Shown piece by piece: positions 17,409 to 21,815 of a stretch of DNA of 21,815 bases (positions are counted from its first letter, which is position 1; each line of letters starts with the position of its first letter). The notes beneath the pieces are model-generated. The model made no database searches. It had not been told where the DNA came from and worked only from the letters and a program-made list of their open reading frames with translations. The position numbers and the translations under genes were made by a program. Source of the DNA: an uncultured bacterium (GTDB lineage: Bacteria > Patescibacteriota > Gracilibacteria > Absconditabacterales > Absconditicoccaceae); NCBI GenBank assembly GCA_937906635.1, contig CALCYP010000083.1, positions 1 to 21,815 on the forward strand, given 5' to 3'.

Positions 17409-17423
17409 AAAACACCCCTATTT

Positions 17424-18131
17424 CTACAAATCGGTTGAATTATATCCTGTAATCAAAGTCACATCCAAATTATCATTCAATTTTTTAATTTCTGATAAAA
17501 ATTCTTGTTTCTTATTTTGATTTTTTAGACTGACATTGTAAACTAATTCTGTCAATGCTCATCCGCGTACAGAATCAATACTAATCAAATCTGAGACACT
17601 AGTGTATTTCACAAAAACATTATCAAATAAATGATCAAAATCCGCATTGTTATTTACACGAATTTTCAAAATTTGACTATTTGCTTCGCGTCTAAACCAA
17701 TCAAAACGATTCATAATAAATATAACCAATGATATAGCTAAAGTAAATACTATTGCTAATACATAAAATTTTGTTCATGTTGCCATTCAGATTGCCATAG
17801 CAGCAAACATAAATCAAATATCACGAGTCTCTTTCATTGCATTTCTAAATCTAATGATAGACAATGCTCATACCAATGAAAATGCACGAGCAATATTTGA
17901 TCACACTATGAGCATAATTAGACATACAGTCATTCACATAATCACCAATGTGTGTACATAACTCTGTGTATAAGATGTTCATTTATGAGTCTTTTTGTAA
18001 ACTCGTCACAAAAATGCTGTAAGTAAAAAACTAAGCAAAATTCAGATAGTCACATCCATGACTGAGAATGTTCAAGTTAAATCTTGGATAGATCACAAAG
18101 AATCTACAAATTGTTGAATAAAGTTTTCCAT
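17424..18131 (-). CDS. DUF4956 membrane protein
   Basis: 235 residues under code 25, ending TAG. Four hydrophobic segments lie in the first ~145 residues; the conserved core IARAFSLVGALSIIRFRNAMKETRDIGFMF is diagnostic of DUF4956. A cytoplasmic ferredoxin-like domain follows (ILKIRVNNNADFDHLF through LDVTLITGYNS). The family has no proven biochemical role but is nearly always next to VTC-domain polyphosphate polymerases and CotH proteins. I infer that it partners the polymerase at the membrane, for example in moving or anchoring the polymer. The upstream and downstream gaps are both filled with palindromic repeats. Confidence 0.93.
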
Positions 18132-18168
18132 TGTTTTATTTAAAGAATAAAAAGGATTTTATTTCTGT

Positions 18169-18424
18169 GCCCCTTTACTGAAAGGGGCTCCCCGACTTGT
18201 CGGGGTGGGGATTTTTATTCATCTCGCTTAAAAATCCTCCACCGCAAGTTTAGACTCCTTAGCAGTGCGGTCTTCACCCCGCTAAGCGGGGCAAGCATCC
18301 TTTCTTAAAGGAGGATAATATTTGCTATTTTCTTGTCCCCCTTGTTAAGGGGAAAGGAGCGTAGCGACAAGGGGATTTTTAATCCCACCACCCGATAAAT
18401 CGGGGTACCTCCCTTATTAAGGGA
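18169..18424. repeat. dense palindrome cluster between VTC and DUF4956 genes
   Basis: At least seven GC-rich hairpins follow one another across a 300-bp gap with no gene: GCCCCTTTACTGAAAGGGGC (18169-18188), CCCCGACTTGTCGGGG (18190-18205), CCCCGCTAAGCGGGG (18277-18291), TCCTTTCTTAAAGGAGGA (18298-18315), CCCCCTTGTTAAGGGG, CCCGATAAATCGGGG and CTCCCTTATTAAGGGA (18409-18424). They stand out against the AT-rich surroundings. Their effect on operon transcription is unknown. Confidence 0.85.
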
Positions 18425-18431
18425 TGCTTAT

Positions 18432-19214
18432 TTACACGACAACATCATCAGCGATATAGAATATAGTGCGAGGTACAGCTTCTGAGGTTTCTAATCACTG
18501 ACAATACTTACTGACACGAATCAGACGGAAATTGTAATGAGCAATCATTTCTGTCAATCGATAAGGCACACGCTCATTTGCTTTTACTTCCATTATCACC
18601 ATATCTGGTGAAATCATAAATTCTCAAATTTCCTTGTCTGCCAAATCCAGATTTTTCTTCCTATAACGAATATTTGTGTCAAAAGTGATACGTAATCCTG
18701 TATCATAATCTGTACCAAAATAAGCATTGCGCATGTAACTCGTGATACAGCTCGGTTTGAGATTATTTTGTTTGATAAACTGATATAATTCAAATATAGT
18801 CGGTTCATCTCTTTTATCATACTGTGGGATAATCAAATGATTACAAAAGTCCATTGCTTCTTTATAATTCATAGGGACTCTCCTTTTCTGTGTCGTACGA
18901 TCTACTCTCTGCTTGATTTCTACATAAACTATTGAGTCGTCGTTCAATCATTCTTGGGTTTCGTACTGGCGAACTCTAAGTTTGCGACGATATTTCAATC
19001 ATTCAATCTTTTCTCGATAAAAGCGATAATCATCTGTATCATAATATAGACTTGAAAGCGTATACAGACCATTTTCATTCTTGCTATAAGAATCAGGTAT
19101 TACATATTTTTTCAAATCCTGCTGCAATCTCTGAGCTGTATCGTATGAGATGAGATATTTTAACTCAAAACGATTGAATTTCCTAATTGCTGATAGTCAC
19201 GAATTTCAAGACAT
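18432..19214 (-). CDS. VTC-domain polyphosphate polymerase
   Basis: 260 residues from 19214, code 25, ending TAA. The VTC tunnel-fold landmarks are present: RKFNRFELKYLIS with the basic ATP/phosphate-binding Lys, SSLYYDTDDYRFYREKI, KYRRKLRVRQY, IVYVEIKQR (the ExK metal and phosphate site), SYMRNAYFG and MVIMEVKAN. Such proteins build polyphosphate from ATP or are regulatory relatives. I prefer the ATG at 19214 to the one at 19244 because the -10 box TATATT (19250-19245) abuts the latter, so RNA would start downstream of it. The regulator box lies just upstream. First gene of the VTC-DUF4956-CotH operon. Confidence 0.92.
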
Positions 19215-19244
19215 GATTTTATCATCTAAAATAAAAGTGACCAT

Positions 19245-19279
19245 AATATAATCATTCACCTTAAATTAATCTTAAATTT
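19245..19279 (-). promoter_or_regulatory. response-regulator box and promoter of the VTC operon
   Basis: On the minus strand TTTAAG-ATTAA-TTTAAG is followed after exactly 9 bp by TATATT (19250-19245). Both sequence and spacing match the site at 7519-7550. The second half-site takes the -35 position, as in PhoB-type activation. The predicted start near 19238 favours the VTC start codon at 19214. Confidence 0.7.
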
Positions 19280-19285
19280 TGAAAA

Positions 19286-19570
19286 GGGTTGGATTTCATG
19301 GAAAAATCCCATTTTAAAAAATTCTAATAAAACAAACTTATTTGACAACAAAAGCAAACTTTTAATTCTTCATAAAGCAAACTCTGTCCCTAAAAAAACA
19401 CAGTTAAACAGCTGGATAATATAAAAGTAGAAACAAACTTTTACTCTTGCAAAAAGCAAACTTTTGATTAATTGGAAATAATTAATATACCGACATTTGA
19501 AGTTAATGTAAAAGATGAAATAGAGATAATTGTTTTTTGAATAAAATGATAGGGAGTATGATCATATACT
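19286..19570. other. non-coding region with five CAAACT boxes
   Basis: No gene. Five copies of AA(A/G)CAAACT occur, with CAAACT at 19333, 19355, 19378, 19434 and 19457; intervals are 22, 23, 56 and 23 bp, close to two or five helical turns. Such helically phased short repeats upstream of the VTC promoter suggest binding of an oligomeric protein. A short frame at 19478-19550 (NIPTFEVNVKDEIEI) might be a gene remnant. Confidence 0.5.
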
Positions 19571-19593
19571 AAATTAATCTTAAATTTTGAAAA
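19570..19593 (-). repeat. second copy of the VTC upstream 24-bp sequence
   Basis: Identical over 24 bp to 19262-19285, including most of the regulator box (TTTAAGATTAATTTA), but the second half-site is one A short and no -10 box at the right distance follows. It overlaps the tail of the endonuclease terminator. Probably a duplication remnant or weak site. Confidence 0.6.
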
Positions 19594-19620
19594 AATTGTG
19601 AAAATTCTGAATTTTTTCAC
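19589..19620 (-). terminator. terminator of the type II restriction operon
   Basis: On the minus strand a GTGAAAA.../...TTTTCAC stem (19620-19598) is followed by AA and six T residues, ~40 bp after the endonuclease stop codon. Confidence 0.6.
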
Positions 19621-19659
19621 GGTTATTTTACAATTTATTATTTAGCTTAAATTTAATAG

Positions 19660-20628
19660 CTATATCAAAAAGATATTTTTTCTATGGTAATCTAAATATG
19701 TTTCTCTTCATTCTACAGGCAAAAGTGGAAAAGTTTTGTTATCGGATATTCATATTTTAGAATATGTCATATTAGATAAGAAGGGAGATAATTTAACTTT
19801 TTTATCATCTGTAAAAGTAATAAATCACTTATCAAATAAACAATCAAACAACGGAGAAAGCATAAATCAATTCATAGGGTCCGTTTTTTCAAATGTTGTA
19901 GATTTAGCCCATGGCTTTATATGACTCGCTATCAATAATCTTTCGTCAGATATCATTGTAATCGGACAAAATGGACATAAATCATATAATTTTCTACGAT
20001 ATTCTCATTGTCACACTCTCGCTTTTTTTATTTGTGTTTTTTCTTCATCTCATAATCAGTTCAGAGCTATATTTTCTTCTTCTATTCTGCTTGGGTGCTC
20101 ATTTTCTCAAAAATAATCAGCAAATAAACGAAAATAATAAAGAAACTGGTTATGCTGATCTAAAAGTTTAGCTACAGAAATATATGTTATATTTGGTAAA
20201 GATAGTTCTCTAATAATTTGATATGCTTTACCATTTGATTTTATATAAATTCTATGTCATGCAATTTGAGTTTGTTCTATTGCTTCGAATTCAATCAATT
20301 CAGGAAGTGAGTTTATCTTATTAATTCTTGACTGCCAAAGATTTGGAAGTAAATCTCTGTTTTTATATGGTTGTTCAGGGTGTAAATATTCTGCTTTTGT
20401 ATCATCCATATATTTTAACAAATCAGATTTTAATAAAAAACATTTTATTCAGAATCCAGCTCATCAAAAAAATCTTCTTAATTCTCATCACTCATTTCAT
20501 ATATAAAGCTTTGCTTCTCAGTTTCATCATCATATTTTATTTTGTCTTACAACAAAGCAATCAGGAATTGTAATTTTTTCTTTAGCATCCACTGAATTAT
20601 AGGTATTTCATAAAATATCTACTCTCAT
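19660..20628 (-). CDS. HNH-type type II restriction endonuclease
   Basis: 322 residues under code 25, ending TAG. The C-terminal HNH domain is clear: CPFCPITMISDERLLIASHIKPWAKS with His236, then DPMNGFMLSPLFDCLFDKGFITF with Asn253, the pattern of the 'SHIKPW' HNH family (HNH_2). The N-terminal ~200 residues should recognise DNA; a GGGNGEAKLYIGNEGGELRRFFGG stretch there is partly written with tandem TGA codons. It begins 5 bp after the cytosine methyltransferase gene on the same strand, so the two form a restriction-modification operon in the safe order, methylase first. The recognition site is not evident. A terminator follows. Confidence 0.9.
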
Positions 20629-20633
20629 AATAA

Positions 20634-21725
20634 TTATAAATATGGTAAAATATTTTTTAATAATTCAATCAAAACAGGCACAACAATACTATTTCATGCT
20701 TGTTTATATGCTTGTGTATCGCTAACTACTATATTGAAATTGTCAGAAAATCACATTAATCTGTGACATTCTCTTGGAGTTAATTTTCTTAATTTATCTC
20801 ATTTTGAAATATAATTATCAACTCAAGCTCTATGCATTTTATGCATACTTTGTAAAAGAGGTCTTGCCACTTTCAAATCAGTTTCAGGTTTAGAATAAAA
20901 GTCCTTAGTCCCTGTTTTTAGTACATAATTTTTGACTTTATCAGAAAGATAATATTTTTCATCTACATCTTTTTTTGGAGATTCTAAAATAAAATCTCAA
21001 TGCCAGTTGAATTGTTGGTTGGCTTTTTGACATAAAGCGATTTTTCAATTTATTTGTGTAAATTTTTTATCCAAATTCTTTTGTTGTGTTACAAATTCAA
21101 TTCATTTTTCTCATAAATAGTATTTAGATTTTGGATTATCTTCCAATAAATCTTGCATTGTTATTTCAAGTTGAATTGGTTTAGGAAATTCAAAGTCTGT
21201 TACTTTATCTTTAAATCATACAACAAAAACTCTTTCTCTATTTTGTGGTATTCAGTAATCTTTGGCATTTAATACTTTATAAAATATATGGTATCATAAA
21301 TCTCTAAATGATTTTTCTACATGTTCCCATGTTTTTCAATTATCATGATTCAACAGTCCTTTAACATTTTCAAAAATAAAAACTTTTGGCTGAACTTGTG
21401 AAATTAATTTTATATATGGAAATATTAGATTTCATCTATCATCATTTAATCATTTTCTTTTTCATACCATGGAGAATGACTGACAAGGACTTCATCATAC
21501 AAGAATATCTATTTTATTACAATATTTAGTTCAATCTATATCATAAATATCTTTATACCAAGATTTTTCATCTATTTTATAATTCGCAAAATAAGTTTGT
21601 TTACAAAAATTATCTATATCACAAGCAAATTCTATATCATGTTCAATTCACATTCTATCTAAAGCATGTTCAAATGCCCCTATTCAACTAAATACAGTTC
21701 ATACTTTTAAATTTTTCTTTGGCAT
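20634..21725 (-). CDS. DNA cytosine-5 methyltransferase
   Basis: 363 residues under code 25, ending TAA. Motif I VGTVFSGIGAFEHAL (SAM binding; the FSG glycine is TGA), motif IV GGSPCQSF with the catalytic Cys81, motif VI FENVKGLL (~118-125), motif VIII QNRERVFVVGF, and motifs IX/X with QAGNSIVVPVL at the end are all present in canonical order and spacing. The target-recognition region lies at ~190-300. It methylates cytosine to protect the site cut by the HNH enzyme encoded just downstream. No Shine-Dalgarno sequence precedes the ATG. Confidence 0.97.
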
Positions 21726-21728
21726 ATT

Positions 21729-21770
21729 AAAAATAGTTTAGCGACTAAAAATACCAGCCAAACTATTTTT
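21729..21770. terminator. bidirectional terminator upstream of the methyltransferase
   Basis: AAAAATAGTTT (21729-21739) pairs with AAACTATTTTT (21760-21770). It probably ends a minus-strand gene lying beyond the window edge, so the methyltransferase is the first gene of its own operon. Confidence 0.7.
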
Positions 21771-21777
21771 ATAAAAT

Positions 21778-21813
21778 CCTCTGTCACTTCGTGACATCTC
21801 CTTTAAAAAGGAG
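21778..21813. repeat. palindromic repeats at the window edge
   Basis: TGTCACTTCGTGACA and CTCCTTTAAAAAGGAG, two more members of the dispersed hairpin family; cut off by the window end. Confidence 0.65.
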
Positions 21814-21815
21814 AA

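Noticed and set aside
17284..17415. CotH start at 17415
   Set aside because: The extension runs through three palindromic repeats also found between other genes, and the signal anchor begins properly at 17283 or 17271.
19333..19462. CRISPR array in the CAAACT repeats
   Set aside because: The repeats are about 10 bp with spacers of 12-47 bp and no cas genes are near.

Overview
This is AT-rich DNA from a bacterium that reads UGA as glycine (genetic code 25), which points to Absconditabacteria (SR1) or Gracilibacteria, small-genome epibionts of the candidate phyla radiation. Under the standard code almost every gene here is shattered. With TGA = Gly, long intact reading frames appear, and TGA sits exactly at conserved glycines: the KGGT motif of the AbiEii nucleotidyltransferase, both glycine boxes of the histidine kinase, the FSG motif of the cytosine methyltransferase and the rubredoxin CxxCG loop. 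No gene ends in TGA; all stop at TAA or TAG. The coordinates below are from my own code-25 translation.

Layout. 1-2970: two exported proteins (158-640 +, 2671-2928 -) that contain no TGA codon and look like Bacteroidota proteins, alternating with native genes for an NlpC/P60 peptidase (-) and a ZIP metal transporter (+). 3080-4260 (+): a lipoprotein and a rubrerythrin. 4323-7407: an AbiE-type toxin-antitoxin pair (+) lying between two minus-strand genes, a 106-residue acidic protein and a calpain-family cysteine protease. Both minus-strand genes start just downstream of copies of the same ~112-bp promoter/operator repeat. 7596-11529 (+): a Cthe_2159-type beta-helix lipoprotein, a 75-residue protein, and a histidine kinase/response regulator pair. 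11696-12233: a small gene split by a frame change and a candidate small RNA. 12298-15060 (-): a single-chain MmeI-like restriction-modification enzyme. 15187-19214 (-): CotH-like kinase, DUF4956 membrane protein and VTC-type polyphosphate polymerase, with palindromic repeats between them and even inside the CotH gene. 19660-21725 (-): a type II system with a cytosine-5 methyltransferase and an HNH endonuclease.

How it fits together. CotH, DUF4956, VTC and Cthe_2159-type proteins recur as neighbours in other bacteria. Here the outward-facing promoters of the Cthe_2159 gene and the VTC operon carry an identical 17-bp direct repeat (TTTAAG-N5-TTTAAG) exactly 9 bp upstream of a -10 box. That is the architecture of an OmpR/PhoB-family activator site, and such a regulator is encoded between them, so I infer one two-component regulon controlling a surface module. 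Defence genes (AbiE, MmeI-like, type II) sit inside and beside it.

Most noteworthy: the calpain-like protease with its duplicated operator, the shared regulator box, the palindromic repeats inside the CotH coding sequence, the candidate small RNA, and the two TGA-free apparently imported genes.
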